Source: Cytobacillus sp. IB215665
GTDB taxonomy: Bacteria; Bacillota; Bacilli; Bacillales; SM2101
Length of the DNA: 64,000 bases
Direction: 5' to 3'
NCBI RefSeq assembly: GCF_033963835.1
Contig: NZ_JAXBME010000002.1
Span: 310,001-374,000, forward strand
Shown here: positions 38,181 to 48,226 of the stretch, one piece after another
Numbering within the stretch: the stretch's first letter is position 1
Layout: every line of letters begins with the position of its first letter
The notes under the pieces: model-generated
Seen by the model: only the letters and a program-made list of their open reading frames with translations
The model's database searches: none
What the model was told of the DNA's origin: nothing
Made by a program: the position numbers and the translations under genes

Positions 38181-38629
38181 TTCGAACTGCAAAAGGTTTT
38201 ACGCTCATAGAGGTTTTGTTATCACTATCTATTTTTTTATTAATCGTTGCATTTTTACCTACCATGATAGCTATTGTTTTTCCGAATTATGATAATAATG
38301 ATCAAATCAATAATCAAGAATGGGAATTATTTCTACAACAAGCGCGTATTGAGTTGAGAGAAGCAATTGCTATCAATGTCAATTCCAATACATTATATTT
38401 AACGACTAGTCATCAGAAAACGATTTCCTATGAACAATACAAGACTATACTAAGGCGTAGGGTAGATGGGACAGGGCATGAAGTGTTAATACAAAACATT
38501 TCCTCTGTTATCTTTCGTCCTGTTACAGAAGGTATTATTATCCAAGTTATCGATCTTAGTGGTGAATTATACGAAGAGCGAATTTCTTCAATGGTAACAT
38601 TGGAGGTGCCTTACCGTGAAAAAGAATAA
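38159..38629 (+). CDS. comGF: Minor pseudopilin ComGF
   Basis: 156 residues from a GTG at 38159 inside the end of comGE (AAGGAAG lies upstream). Motif AKGFTLIEVLLSLSIFLL begins at residue 11. The soluble domain contains the family-typical QEWELFLQQARIEL stretch (near 46-60). Confidence 0.86.
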   Translation: MWLYKQIIRTAKGFTLIEVLLSLSIFLLIVAFLPTMIAIVFPNYDNNDQINNQEWELFLQQARIELREAIAINVNSNTLYLTTSHQKTISYEQYKTILRRRVDGTGHEVLIQNISSVIFRPVTEGIIIQVIDLSGELYEERISSMVTLEVPYREKE

Positions 38630-39002
38630 TGAACATGGTTTTATTTTTCCAGTTACGTTAGTTATGAGCTTGTTATTTTTTTTAGTGCTACTTCATCAAA
38701 TAGAAATGTATGTAGTAGAAAAAAACTTTTACCATGAAATAGAACAACTTTATATACTAGAAAACATTGTGCAAATGACTACTACAGATATTTTAACAGA
38801 CATTCATGACAATGCTCACCCTATTCAAAATAAAATATACACATATCCAAATGGACAAGCAATGTACTCAACAGAACAAATTGAGGAAAGGCTGCTTAAA
38901 ATATCGATTGAATGTAAAACATTACAAAACCGTCTTTACAATGCCTTCTTTATTTATGAATTAGAAGAGGGTAGAATAATAAAATGGGTAGAAAACCATT
39001 AG
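38616..39002 (+). CDS. comGG: Minor pseudopilin ComGG
   Basis: 128 residues, GTG start after GGAGGTGCC. Short leader KKNNEHGF then a hydrophobic helix (residues 9-26). The canonical glutamate at +5 is absent, as is usual in ComGG. Last gene of the seven-gene operon, all overlapping or nearly so, which implies a single translated transcript. Confidence 0.85.
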   Translation: MKKNNEHGFIFPVTLVMSLLFFLVLLHQIEMYVVEKNFYHEIEQLYILENIVQMTTTDILTDIHDNAHPIQNKIYTYPNGQAMYSTEQIEERLLKISIECKTLQNRLYNAFFIYELEEGRIIKWVENH

Positions 39003-39103
39003 TGAACTCGTACAAGAAAAACTCAAATATATTCGCCAATTAAGTGGGAAGCATTACATTAACTACATTAAATTTAAATATTTTATTACTATGGGGGGAG
39101 AAA

Positions 39104-39622
39104 ATGAAAGCAGTCATCTTAACAGGCTTCATGGGTGCTGGAAAAACTACTGTAGGAAAAAGTTTAGGGGAAGAGTGGAAGTTACCTGTAATTGATACTG
39201 ATGATTACATTGAAAAAAAAATGGGCAAAAAAATTAGTGAGCTTTTTAAAGAAGATGGAGAGGATACATTTCGTCAATATGAAAGAGAATTGCTACCTAC
39301 ATTACCAACAGAAAATGTTGTGATTACTACCGGTGGTGGAATCGTTATTCAAGAAGAAAATCGTAATTGGATGAATGATAATGGTTTTGTGATTTATTTA
39401 CATTGTGATCTAGAACAAATCATCTCTAGACTAGAAGGGGATTCATCTAGACCTCTAATAAAAAATAACAAAAAGGAACAGATTGAACACATATTGACAA
39501 CAAGACTTCCATATTACAAAGAATGCAGTGTGACAATCGATACAACAAACAAAAGTATAGCGCAAATTGTAGATGAAATTAATTTAGAGGTTAAAAAAAG
39601 CATAGGAGGAGATAATAAGTAG
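39104..39622 (+). CDS. aroK: Shikimate kinase
   Basis: 172 residues. Phosphorylates shikimate in chorismate synthesis. Walker A GFMGAGKT occupies residues 8-15, the shikimate-binding DTDDYIE follows near 31, RQYERELL near 56, and TTGGGIV near 77. The lid arginine is in SSRPLI near 115. ATG 39104 follows GGGGGAG. It is 101 bp after comGG and might be read with it. Confidence 0.93.
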   Translation: MKAVILTGFMGAGKTTVGKSLGEEWKLPVIDTDDYIEKKMGKKISELFKEDGEDTFRQYERELLPTLPTENVVITTGGGIVIQEENRNWMNDNGFVIYLHCDLEQIISRLEGDSSRPLIKNNKKEQIEHILTTRLPYYKECSVTIDTTNKSIAQIVDEINLEVKKSIGGDNK

Positions 39623-39644
39623 TAGATGGTAGGAGGTGTAGCTG

Positions 39645-39833
39645 TTGTCTACGAATGATTATGTGAAATATGTTACCCAACAAATTGTTAGTTATATTGA
39701 CCAACCGAAAGAAGAAAGAAAAAAGTATCGTCAAAAACGAAAAAATGAACGTACCTCTTTTGGAAATCGATGGTTTGGTGTTTTGCCTCTAGCATTTTCA
39801 ATGTTTGTACACAGAAAGATAAAGACGAAGTAA
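39645..39833 (+). CDS. yqzE: YqzE family small protein
   Basis: 62 residues, very basic centre (EERKKYRQKRKNERTSF) and a short hydrophobic C-terminal segment (GVLPLAFSMFV). This is the YqzE pattern and it follows comG in B. subtilis as well. TTG start after AGGAGGTG. Function unknown. Confidence 0.85.
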   Translation: MSTNDYVKYVTQQIVSYIDQPKEERKKYRQKRKNERTSFGNRWFGVLPLAFSMFVHRKIKTK

Positions 39834-39849
39834 ACTCCTCGTTACAGAA

Positions 39850-40001
39850 GGCGGTTTTTGCATTAATTGGTGTTTTTCCTATTAGGAAATACAACTAAAG
39901 TTCTTGGCATCTTTTCTTTCTGTAATATGATGACTAACATATAAAGCCACTTCGATAGTATAAATTTGACGATAATAGCAACAAAGTTTATTAATAGAGC
40001 C
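39850..40001. repeat. MITE-like repeat with near-perfect 8-bp flanking duplication
   Basis: 152 bp from GGCGGTTTTTGCATTAA to AGCAACAAAGTTTATTAATA and GAGCC. Flanks TTACAGAA (39842-39849) and TTAAAGAA (40002-40009) match at 7 of 8 positions. Confidence 0.75.
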
Positions 40002-40073
40002 TTAAAGAAAGCGTAAGTGTTACACGCATATATGTGTATATGATAATTGTGAAAAATTAAATATGTTTGGATT

Positions 40074-40106
40074 AGAACATCTTCACTTGTGAAGATGTTC
40101 TTTTTA
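40074..40106 (+). terminator. Terminator downstream of aroK-yqzE
   Basis: AGAACATCTTCAC-tt-GTGAAGATGTTCT then TTTTAG. It lies beyond the inserted repeat, which may therefore separate the operon from its original terminator. Confidence 0.85.
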
Positions 40107-40235
40107 GAGTTGAAAATTGATAGTCAATTGTATGAAAAAAGTATAACTAATTAGTCATCTATCCCTTACATTGTTTATTCGTCCTGCATTTACTACTTAT
40201 ATATGACAGTATTTTATTTAAGGAGGGCGTATGGG

Positions 40236-40754
40236 TTGATTCAAAAGGGTGACAAAGTGGTAATGCATAGTTGTGAAGAGGCAATTAAACACAATGGTAA
40301 AATTTGGACTTGTAGAACTGATGAATATGAACGACATGGAGAAAGGCTTGTTTTTCTAAAAAATTATAGTGGCTGCTTCCCTATTGAGTATCTACAGAAG
40401 GTATATCTTAAATCAGAAAAACGAGAGCTGCTAAATAAATTAAACGAACAACAAGAAGAACTTGAAAGGCTTAAAGAGCAGTTAGACTGTTCTGTTGATG
40501 CTGCTACTGATTTTTTTGATGATAAAAGTTTTTATAAACATGAGTTGGAAAAAGCAAAAAGGGAAATTAAACATTTAATGGAAGAAAACACTAAAATTAA
40601 ACGAGAAAGTATGTATTACAATAAGGATAAAAAGCAGAATGTGGAAGAGGAAAAAAAGGATCTTCAGAAGGAGAAATATTTTACAGATAAAGATAATAAG
40701 AAACAAAAAAAAGAATCAAGAAAACAAGCGCTTGAAGAATATTTTGATAAGTAA
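40236..40754 (+). CDS. Charged coiled-coil protein of unknown function
   Basis: 172 residues. The N-terminal 50 residues form a compact, cysteine-containing unit (IQKGDKVVMHSCEEAIKHNGKIWTCRTDEYER). The rest is almost entirely charged coiled coil (about 60-85 and 100-165) rich in Lys and Glu. TTG 40236 is chosen because AGGAGGGCG precedes it; the adjacent ATG is out of frame. I do not recognise the family. Flanked on both sides by inserted repeats. Confidence 0.65.
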   Translation: MIQKGDKVVMHSCEEAIKHNGKIWTCRTDEYERHGERLVFLKNYSGCFPIEYLQKVYLKSEKRELLNKLNEQQEELERLKEQLDCSVDAATDFFDDKSFYKHELEKAKREIKHLMEENTKIKRESMYYNKDKKQNVEEEKKDLQKEKYFTDKDNKKQKKESRKQALEEYFDK

Positions 40755-40789
40755 CCTTTAACGTGAGACTTTTACTATATAGTTCTAGG

Positions 40790-40934
40790 TAGGATAAACT
40801 TTGTTGCTATTGAGATTGATTTATAACAGCAGCAAATAAACATATACAATTTTACTTCATTGTAAAACTGAAAAGCTGGATTTATATGTAATTTTTTCTT
40901 AGTACTAAATTCAACAATCAATGTAAGATAGGCC
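40790..40934. repeat. MITE-like repeat
   Basis: Left end ATAAACTTTGTTGCTATTG (40794 on), right end AACAATCAATGTAAGATAGGCC. In the gap between the coiled-coil gene and the convergent yqhG. Confidence 0.62.
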
Positions 40935-40993
40935 AATTATTATAAGCATACTCCAAACACATAGCCATTTATTTTTGATGCTATAACATGACG

Positions 40994-41806
40994 TTATGCA
41001 TCTTTTTTAATGTTGGACGTTTGTCTAAGGTAAAATAAGCCTCCGTTTATCACTTTTACATTTATTGTAGGTTCGTATTGTTCCTGGAGTGCTCTTTTTT
41101 CTGTTTCATAACAATCAGGCTTTTCTTCTACTCCTTCATAAAAGTGATTTAATAGTGATAAATCCTCATTCCATCTTTCGCGTGCTTCATCAGCCCAAGA
41201 GTGATCTTCTTGTTCAATCATGTGATTTATATGTTGGTTCAAACGTACTAGTCCACTTTGTGGCATGATAAGTGGTGACATGGTAAAGCATAGGTCAGGT
41301 ATTTTAGGTGTTAACCGAAGTTTATTTAATTGATTTTGGAAATTTGTTACTATCATGCCATTAATCATATGTAAACCTAAAGAATGAATATAGTCACGTT
41401 TGCGATCACATTCGTACGATATTAGCACATTGATACCTATCCAAGGATAGAGAGGGATACTTGAATGGTTTGTTGGTGTCACGTTATCTTCATATAGACG
41501 AATGAACCCAGCTAATTTTTGTAATGAGGCAAAGATCTGATGTAACCGAGGTGAACCAAAATGTACAACCTCACCTTTTTTTGTGGTTGAAGCTTTACTC
41601 TGATCCGTAATGAGTGTAAGCTTCATTGGATTTGGTGTCCCTCCTGTTTTCTCTAAATAATGCCAATAAAATGGTCTGTTCATTAATTCTTTATCAAGGT
41701 CAACTGATAATTGTACTGTTAAATAGCCATGTTCATTTTCAATAACATGACAATCGTTCGACGAAAAAAAATGGTATAAAAAATTATGAATTTCCTGTTG
41801 ATGCAT
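40994..41806 (-). CDS. yqhG: YqhG family protein
   Basis: 270 residues, soluble, no known catalytic motif. N-terminal QQEIHNFLYHFFSSNDCHVIENEHGYLTVQL and the HFGSPRLHQIFASL stretch (about 81-94) match my memory of the YqhG family, always found beside yqhH. Its start overlaps the end of yqhH by 23 bases, so both are one operon. Function unknown. Confidence 0.82.
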   Translation of the reverse strand: MHQQEIHNFLYHFFSSNDCHVIENEHGYLTVQLSVDLDKELMNRPFYWHYLEKTGGTPNPMKLTLITDQSKASTTKKGEVVHFGSPRLHQIFASLQKLAGFIRLYEDNVTPTNHSSIPLYPWIGINVLISYECDRKRDYIHSLGLHMINGMIVTNFQNQLNKLRLTPKIPDLCFTMSPLIMPQSGLVRLNQHINHMIEQEDHSWADEARERWNEDLSLLNHFYEGVEEKPDCYETEKRALQEQYEPTINVKVINGGLFYLRQTSNIKKDA

Positions 41807-43484
41807 GATTTTCCCTCACTTCATTATTTATGTGTTCAGCAAATTGTATGGCTGATGTTAAGTTATCCATTTTTATTTTCATTTCTCCTTCGCTCCTTGA
41901 GTTGAATAAAATATCTTGTAGCTGGTCCTCTAAATTTTTTATGTCTAATCTTGTCAGAATTTCATCTAGCTCTCCAACCACTCTTTCGAATAAATGTATT
42001 TTTTCATATAAAAGCTTTAACATATGTTCTTCTACAGTATGTTTAATAGCAAAATTATAAATAAATACATCGTTTTCTTGACCAAGCCGATGTACTCGTC
42101 CAATTCTCTGTTCAAGGCGCATTGGATTCCAAGGTAAATCGAAATTGATAATATGGTTACAAAATTGTAAATTTATCCCTTCTCCGCCTGCTTCAGTTGC
42201 AATTAATACTTGGGCATGATTTTTGAATAATTGTTGCATCCAATCTTTTTTACTTCTTTTAAAACCTCCTCTGAATGGAACTGAAGATATACCGTGTTGC
42301 TGCAAAAACCATTGTAAATATAGTTGGGTGGCACGATATTCTGTGAAAATAATAACTTTATTATTTATCGACTTGATTAATTCCAAAGCTTTTATAGCTT
42401 TTGAATTTTGAGTAACTCCTTCTACCTTTTTAAGTAACTCTTCAATAAATAATGGTGGCTGAATAGGGTTGCCTTCTTCATCTTTTTTATTTAGCATATT
42501 TTTTAATGTATAAAAAACCGCCTCGCGGCTACTGCATGCTTCTCGTTGTAAAGTGATAATTGAAAATTGACTATTTATGTATAGATGACTATTCGTTCGT
42601 ATATTATTTATAGAGTTATATAGTTCTTGTTCTTCATTTGTGAAATCAATTGGCACAGTTTGAACGTGCCTTTTCGGCCATTCAATACCAGTATCGCCTC
42701 GACGATTTCTGAGCATAACTTTATTTACAAGCTCTTTTAAATATTTATCATTTTCAACAGTGCGATTTTTAGCAGAAAAAGCTTGTTCAAAATAATCTTG
42801 ATTACCTAAATGTCCTGGTTTAAGAAGCGAAACGAGGTTAAATATTTCTTCAATTTTATTTTGTATAGGTGTAGCTGTTAATAATAAACAAAACTTTTTC
42901 TTTAAATGCTGAACAAACTCATAGTTTTTTGTTTTATTGTTTTTTAATTTATGGGCCTCATCAATAATAATTAAATCATAGCTTTGTTCGAAGATAATCT
43001 CTCGATGTGGATTGCGTTTTGCTGTATCAATTGATGAAACGACAACGTCACACTGCTCCCAAACATAACTTTTCTTTTGTTGAATAGCTGGTATAAAAAA
43101 TTTTTCATTTAATTCTTTACACCATTGAGTAACGAGGGAGGCAGGTACTAAAATTAATACTTTCTTAACCAATCCACGGATCATGTACTCTTTTAAAATG
43201 AGACCAGCTTCAATCGTTTTTCCTAAACCAACTTCATCAGCTAAGATCGCCTTGCCGTTCATTTTTTCCACAACCTGTTTTGCAACATCTAATTGATGAG
43301 GTAGAGGAGTGAGGTTTGGTAAATGTTTAGGAGCTTGCAATCCATCGAATGTTGGAATGACAGAGTGTTCAGCTGCTTCAATTGCCAATTTATACAGGTT
43401 GTTGTTTACCCACGGCCCATCATCGTTAATACGCTTTGAAAAGTTTTCTTGCCATGTTTCATCGAATTGAATATTAACTTTCAT
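41784..43484 (-). CDS. yqhH: SNF2-family DNA/RNA helicase (YqhH)
   Basis: 566 residues. Complete Swi2/Snf2 ATPase: motif I ADEVGLGKTIEAG (near 77-89), DEAH box in LIIIDEAHKLKN (near 173), TATPIQNK (motif III), and the C-terminal helicase half with EAGGEGINLQFC and QRIGRVHRLGQ (motifs V and VI). The short length and pairing with YqhG are as in B. subtilis. It probably remodels protein-nucleic-acid complexes. ATG follows AAGGGGGACA. Confidence 0.92.
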   Translation of the reverse strand: MKVNIQFDETWQENFSKRINDDGPWVNNNLYKLAIEAAEHSVIPTFDGLQAPKHLPNLTPLPHQLDVAKQVVEKMNGKAILADEVGLGKTIEAGLILKEYMIRGLVKKVLILVPASLVTQWCKELNEKFFIPAIQQKKSYVWEQCDVVVSSIDTAKRNPHREIIFEQSYDLIIIDEAHKLKNNKTKNYEFVQHLKKKFCLLLTATPIQNKIEEIFNLVSLLKPGHLGNQDYFEQAFSAKNRTVENDKYLKELVNKVMLRNRRGDTGIEWPKRHVQTVPIDFTNEEQELYNSINNIRTNSHLYINSQFSIITLQREACSSREAVFYTLKNMLNKKDEEGNPIQPPLFIEELLKKVEGVTQNSKAIKALELIKSINNKVIIFTEYRATQLYLQWFLQQHGISSVPFRGGFKRSKKDWMQQLFKNHAQVLIATEAGGEGINLQFCNHIINFDLPWNPMRLEQRIGRVHRLGQENDVFIYNFAIKHTVEEHMLKLLYEKIHLFERVVGELDEILTRLDIKNLEDQLQDILFNSRSEGEMKIKMDNLTSAIQFAEHINNEVRENHASTGNS

Positions 43485-43714
43485 ATGCTATGTCCCCCTT
43501 GTGATAAAAAGTTTCTTATTTCGGGGAAAATCATTGTTTTATATCGATTTGACTAAAAATCAGTATTGTAAGCGATTTACTTTAGCAAAACACGAACATT
43601 TAATCTTTTCCCGTTCAATAACGTTAGAAATATTATATTGCTCAATAAGGTCAACTAATGGTAGGATGATAGTATATTTTATTGTAGTATGTGCAAGTTT
43701 TAAAATTAATATTA

Positions 43715-43955
43715 ACAGCGAATGACGGTAGAGGGAGAGACTACGTATTTGTAGCGCCGAAGGAGCAAGCATTAATTTGTGAATCTCTCAGGCAAAAAGA
43801 CTTCTACTTGACGCAACTCTGGAGAATGTTCTTCATTTTTTGCGGCAGTGAAGTATTACATAGCGAAAATGATGAACTACCAAAGGGGCAAGCTTTATTG
43901 AACGAACAAAATCGAATCAATAAGGTAAACTTTCAGGTACCAGGACAGAGATCTT
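43715..43955 (+). ncRNA. Tandem glycine riboswitch
   Basis: Two aptamers in series. The first contains GGGAGAGACTACG (43733), the GCGCCGAAGGAGCAAGC core (43754-43770) and the conserved CTCTCAGGCAAAAAGAC near 43785. The second contains CTACCAAAGGGGCAAGC (about 43877) and CTTTCAGGTACCAGGACAGAG (43930 on; key blocks CAGGTACC and GGACAGAG). The last block also forms the terminator's left arm, the usual ON-switch logic: bound glycine favours readthrough into gcvT. Confidence 0.95.
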
Positions 43956-43990
43956 CACAAATATATTGTGGAGTTACTCTGTCTTTTTTT
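43944..43990 (+). terminator. Riboswitch-controlled terminator
   Basis: GACAGAG (43944) pairs with CTCTGTC (43977), extended by TCTTCACAA / TTGTGGAG, followed by TTTTTTT. Confidence 0.92.
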
Positions 43991-44009
43991 GCATGTGCAT
44001 TTCGGTAAC

Positions 44010-44128
44010 GTTTGTATGTCCAAGCGCTTAGCTACTCGAGGTCACTTCACCATATCACCTGAAGGTAAATGCCGCCTTCAAGTAATATGCCTCCAGTGCT
44101 TGTTGGGGATAAACAAGACGCTTACGCA
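44010..44128 (+). repeat. Diverged single copy of the 125-bp structured repeat
   Basis: Shares ACTCGAGGTCACTTC, CATATCACCTGAAGG, GCCGCCTTCAAGT and CTCCAGTGCTTGTTGGGGAT with the tandem units at 60116-60490, in the same order and spacing. It sits between the riboswitch terminator and the gcvT ribosome binding site. Confidence 0.78.
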
Positions 44129-44157
44129 TTTAATTATTACAAAGGGGAGGAAATAAT

Positions 44158-45264
44158 ATGTCTCAATTAAAGCGTACACCTCTGTTTGAAGTATACGAAC
44201 AATCTGGTGCTAAAACGATCGATTTTGGTGGCTGGGATTTACCAGTACAATTTTCTAGTATTTTAGAGGAACATGAAGCAGTACGAACGCGTGCGGGACT
44301 TTTTGATGTATCGCATATGGGGGAAATCACTGTTAAAGGTGAAGGTAGTTTAGCATATTTGCAAAAAATGATGACAAATGATGTATCAAAGTTAAAGAAT
44401 GGAAGTGCTCAATACACAGCAATGTGTTATGAAGATGGAGGAACAGTAGACGATTTATTAATATATAAAAAGTCTGATAACAATTTTTTGCTCGTTGTAA
44501 ATGCAGCGAATATAACTAAAGATTATGAGTGGTTACAATCACACCTTTTCGGGGATGTTGTTCTAGAAAATATTTCAGCGAATGTTGCACAGCTTGCTAT
44601 ACAGGGACCATTAGCGGAGAATGTTCTTCAAAAACTAACATCAACGAATCTACAAGACATTAAGTTTTTTAAATTTCTCGATAATGTAGATTTGAAAGGA
44701 TATAAAGCCCTTGTGTCTCGAACAGGTTATACTGGGGAAGATGGGTTTGAAATATATTGCGATAACGAAGATTCTATCCATATTTGGAAAGAAATCCTTG
44801 AAGAAGGTAAGCCTGAAGGGATTCAGCCATGTGGACTTGGAGCGCGTGATACACTTCGTTTTGAAGCTAACCTACCATTATATGGCCAAGAACTTTCAAA
44901 AGATATTTCACCGTTGGAAGCTGGCATAGGCTTTGCTGTTAAGGTGAACAAAGATGTTGATCATTTTTTAGGGAAGCAACGGTTAGTTGAGCAAAAAAAT
45001 GAGGGTATAGTACGCAAGTTAGTCGGTATTGAAATGATTGACAAAGGCATTCCGAGACATGGTTATGATGTGTATATAGGAGACGAAAGAATCGGTGAGG
45101 TAACTACTGGAACTCAATCACCAACTCTTAAGAAAAATGTTGGTCTCGCCTTGCTGAAAACTGAATTTACTGAACTAGGAACAGAAGTTGAAGTTCAAGT
45201 TCGAAAACGAAAATTGAGAGCAATAGTAGTTTCAACGCCGTTATATAAACGTCCAAAAAAATAA
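44158..45264 (+). CDS. gcvT: Glycine cleavage system T-protein (aminomethyltransferase)
   Basis: 368 residues. Transfers the methylene group from aminomethylated H-protein to THF, releasing ammonia. Family landmarks: [10 protein letters not shown] (22-31), FDVSHMGEI (near 48), MTNDV (near 73), [10 protein letters not shown] near 190 and [10 protein letters not shown] near 225. ATG 44158 follows GGGGAGG. First gene of the riboswitch-controlled gcvT-gcvPA-gcvPB operon. Confidence 0.96.
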   Translation: MSQLKRTPLFEVYEQSGAKTIDFGGWDLPVQFSSILEEHEAVRTRAGLFDVSHMGEITVKGEGSLAYLQKMMTNDVSKLKNGSAQYTAMCYEDGGTVDDLLIYKKSDNNFLLVVNAANITKDYEWLQSHLFGDVVLENISANVAQLAIQGPLAENVLQKLTSTNLQDIKFFKFLDNVDLKGYKALVSRTGYTGEDGFEIYCDNEDSIHIWKEILEEGKPEGIQPCGLGARDTLRFEANLPLYGQELSKDISPLEAGIGFAVKVNKDVDHFLGKQRLVEQKNEGIVRKLVGIEMIDKGIPRHGYDVYIGDERIGEVTTGTQSPTLKKNVGLALLKTEFTELGTEVEVQVRKRKLRAIVVSTPLYKRPKK

Positions 45265-45292
45265 GTACTTTATAGAAGAGAGGGGTAAAGTT

Positions 45293-46639
45293 ATGAAACA
45301 TCGCTATTTACCAATGACTGAACATGATAAAAAAGAGATGCTTGAAGCTATTGGAGTTAGCTCAATTGATGAACTTTTTAATGATATTCCAGAAGGTGTT
45401 CGATTTAATGGGGAATACAATATTAAACAAGCCTCTTCTGAACCTGAATTAACACGAGAGATGGCTGCGCTTGCTGAAAAAAATGCCAATACACAAACGC
45501 ACGCGTCTTTTCTAGGTGCAGGAGTCTATAGCCATTATATGCCAATTATAGTAGACCATGTTATTTCTCGGTCAGAATTTTACACAGCTTATACACCATA
45601 CCAACCAGAAATTTCTCAAGGAGAACTGCAAGCCATCTTTGAATTTCAAACGATGATTTGTGAATTAACAGGGATGGATGTAGCCAATTCTTCAATGTAT
45701 GATGGCGGAACAGCACTTGCTGAAGCAGCAATGTTAAGTGCAGGACATACACGTAAGAAGAAAGTACTCGTTTCAAAGACGGTGCACCCTGAATCAATCG
45801 AAGTATTGAAAACTTATGCTAAGGGACAGCGTATCGAAGTTGTTGAAATACCAGCAAATAACGGTGTAACTGATGTCCGTGAACTAGCAAAAGAAATGGA
45901 TGATACGGTTGCTTCAGTAATTGTACAATACCCTAATTTCTTTGGACAAATTGAACCATTAAAAGAAATAGAAGAAATAGCACATTCAGAAAAAAGTATG
46001 TTTGTAGTATCGAGTAATCCATTATCATTAGGGGCTTTAACACCACCAGGTGCCTTCGGGGCAGATATTGTTATTGGTGATGCACAAGTATTTGGCATAC
46101 CTACCCAATATGGTGGTCCGCATTGTGGATATTTTGCGGTCACTTCGAAACTTATGAGGAAAGTCCCTGGACGCCTTGTTGGTCAAACAGTGGATGAAGA
46201 TGGACGCCGTGGTTTTGTTTTAACACTTCAAGCACGTGAGCAACATATTCGTAGAGATAAAGCAACGTCGAATATTTGTTCAAATCAAGCGTTAAATGCG
46301 TTAGCAGCCTCTGTTGCAATGACCGCCCTTGGGAAAAAAGGTGTTAAACATATGGCAACTCAAAACATACAAAAATCGCAATATGCAAAAAATCAACTTA
46401 AAGCGCATGGTTTTGAAATAGCATTTGAAGGTCCTTTCTTTAATGAATTTGTCATTAAATTACGAAAATCAGTAAAAGAAATCAATCGTAAGCTATTAGA
46501 TAAAGGGATTATCGGCGGATACGATTTAGGTAAAGATTTTGCTGAGCTAGAGAATCATATGTTAGTAGCGGTTACCGAGCTACGTACAAAGGCAGAGATT
46601 GATACATTTGTGAAGGAATTGGGGGATGACAATGAATAA
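45293..46639 (+). CDS. gcvPA: Glycine dehydrogenase (decarboxylating) subunit 1, GcvPA
   Basis: 448 residues, the N-terminal half of a split P-protein. Decarboxylates glycine together with GcvPB. Typical [14 protein letters not shown] (near 66), [19 protein letters not shown] (near 100) and [13 protein letters not shown] (near 137) stretches are seen. This half lacks the PLP lysine. Overlaps the gcvPB reading by a few bases. Confidence 0.96.
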   Translation: MKHRYLPMTEHDKKEMLEAIGVSSIDELFNDIPEGVRFNGEYNIKQASSEPELTREMAALAEKNANTQTHASFLGAGVYSHYMPIIVDHVISRSEFYTAYTPYQPEISQGELQAIFEFQTMICELTGMDVANSSMYDGGTALAEAAMLSAGHTRKKKVLVSKTVHPESIEVLKTYAKGQRIEVVEIPANNGVTDVRELAKEMDDTVASVIVQYPNFFGQIEPLKEIEEIAHSEKSMFVVSSNPLSLGALTPPGAFGADIVIGDAQVFGIPTQYGGPHCGYFAVTSKLMRKVPGRLVGQTVDEDGRRGFVLTLQAREQHIRRDKATSNICSNQALNALAASVAMTALGKKGVKHMATQNIQKSQYAKNQLKAHGFEIAFEGPFFNEFVIKLRKSVKEINRKLLDKGIIGGYDLGKDFAELENHMLVAVTELRTKAEIDTFVKELGDDNE

Positions 46640-48089
46640 TCAAGAGCAACCATTAATTTTTGAGTTATCCAAGCAAGGGAGAATTGGTTACAGCTTACCA
46701 GATTTAGATGTCCCTAATATAAATGTTAATGATGTTTTACCTAATGATTATATAAGGGTAGATGAGCCAGAGTTACCAGAGGTGTCTGAATTAGACATTA
46801 TGCGCCATTACACAGCTTTATCAAATCGGAATCATGGAGTTGATTCAGGGTTTTACCCACTAGGTTCTTGTACGATGAAGTATAATCCAAAAATTAATGA
46901 AAATGTGGCGCGATTTAGTGGATTTGCAAACATCCATCCTTTACAAGATGAGGGTACAGTACAAGGGGCACTTGAGCTCATGTATGATTTACAAGAGCAT
47001 TTAGTAGAAATTACTGGGATGGATGCTGTAACATTACAGCCTGCAGCTGGTGCACATGGTGAATGGACAGGGTTAATGATGATCCGTGCTTATCATGAAG
47101 CAAACAATGATTTTAATCGAACAAAGGTCATCGTACCAGATTCAGCACACGGTACTAATCCTGCATCAGCAACAGTAGCAGGCTTGGAAACTGTAACAGT
47201 AAAATCTGATGACAATGGGCTAGTTGACCTTGAAGATTTAAAGCGTGTTGTTGGACAAGATACTGCAGCGTTAATGCTAACAAACCCAAATACGTTAGGA
47301 CTATTTGAAGAAAATATTATTGAAATGGCGGAGATTGTCCATGGAGCTGGAGGGAAGCTTTATTACGATGGTGCTAATTTAAATGCGGTGTTAAGTAAAG
47401 CACGACCTGGCGATATGGGATTTGATGTTGTTCATTTAAACCTTCATAAGACATTTACAGGTCCACATGGTGGAGGTGGACCAGGTTCAGGGCCAGTTGG
47501 AGTTAAAGAAGACTTGCTTCCTTTTCTACCAAAACCAGTATTAATAAAAGATGAAACAGGCTTTACATTCGATTACTATCGCCCACAAGCTATTGGTAGA
47601 GTTAAACCTTTCTACGGAAATTTCGGAATCAACGTTCGTGCTTATACGTACATCAGATCAATGGGTCCTGATGGATTGAATGCAGTTACCGAATATGCTG
47701 TGTTAAATGCAAATTATATGATGCGACGTCTTGCACCACATTTTGATCTACCTTTCGATAAGCATTGTAAGCATGAGTTTGTATTATCTGGAAAACGTCA
47801 AAAAAAATTAGGCGTGCGTACACTTGATATCGCTAAGCGGTTGTTGGATTTTGGCTACCATCCACCTACAATTTATTTTCCATTAAATGTAGAAGAATGT
47901 ATAATGATCGAGCCTACAGAAACGGAATCGAAGGAGACACTCGATGCTTTTATTGAAGCGATGATCCAAATAGCAAATGAAGCAGAGGAGAATCCAGAAA
48001 TTGTTCAAGAAGCACCACATACAACAGTTGTAAAACGATTAGATGAGACAATTGCAGCCCGTAAGCCGATACTAAGATATAAAAAATAA
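46632..48089 (+). CDS. gcvPB: Glycine dehydrogenase (decarboxylating) subunit 2, GcvPB
   Basis: 485 residues, the PLP-carrying half. The cofactor lysine lies in [20 protein letters not shown] (starting near residue 267), and [11 protein letters not shown] near 171 is typical. ATG 46632 is preferred over the ATG six bases earlier because GGGGG would otherwise abut the start. The start overlaps the last codons of gcvPA (8 bp). Confidence 0.96.
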   Translation: MNNQEQPLIFELSKQGRIGYSLPDLDVPNINVNDVLPNDYIRVDEPELPEVSELDIMRHYTALSNRNHGVDSGFYPLGSCTMKYNPKINENVARFSGFANIHPLQDEGTVQGALELMYDLQEHLVEITGMDAVTLQPAAGAHGEWTGLMMIRAYHEANNDFNRTKVIVPDSAHGTNPASATVAGLETVTVKSDDNGLVDLEDLKRVVGQDTAALMLTNPNTLGLFEENIIEMAEIVHGAGGKLYYDGANLNAVLSKARPGDMGFDVVHLNLHKTFTGPHGGGGPGSGPVGVKEDLLPFLPKPVLIKDETGFTFDYYRPQAIGRVKPFYGNFGINVRAYTYIRSMGPDGLNAVTEYAVLNANYMMRRLAPHFDLPFDKHCKHEFVLSGKRQKKLGVRTLDIAKRLLDFGYHPPTIYFPLNVEECIMIEPTETESKETLDAFIEAMIQIANEAEENPEIVQEAPHTTVVKRLDETIAARKPILRYKK

Positions 48090-48091
48090 CG

Positions 48092-48136
48092 AAAACAAAG
48101 GATTCACCAATTATTGGAGAATCCTTTGTTTTTTCT
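48092..48136 (+). terminator. Terminator after the gcv operon
   Basis: AAAACAAAGGATTC / GAATCCTTTGTTTTTT hairpin and T tract. Confidence 0.92.
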
Positions 48137-48138
48137 TA

Positions 48139-48226
48139 AGCTCTTTTTGTAAATTAATGTTGCTATTGTTCCATAGAGCAAGGGTGTTATGAACTACATA
48201 ATTAAAAAATCAATGATAAAAAAGCC
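48139..48226. repeat. MITE-like repeat (short) with near-perfect 8-bp flanking duplication
   Basis: 88 bp from AGCTCTTTTTGTAAATTAATG to AATCAATGATAAAAAAGCC. Flanks TTTTCTTA (48131-48138) and TTATCTTA (48227-48234) match at 7 of 8. The element begins within the T tract of the gcv terminator. Confidence 0.68.

Noticed and set aside
43691-44156. Two open reading frames (105 and 62 codons) between yqhH and gcvT
   Set aside because: They run through the tandem glycine riboswitch, its terminator and the structured repeat; no ribosome binding site and no protein-like composition.
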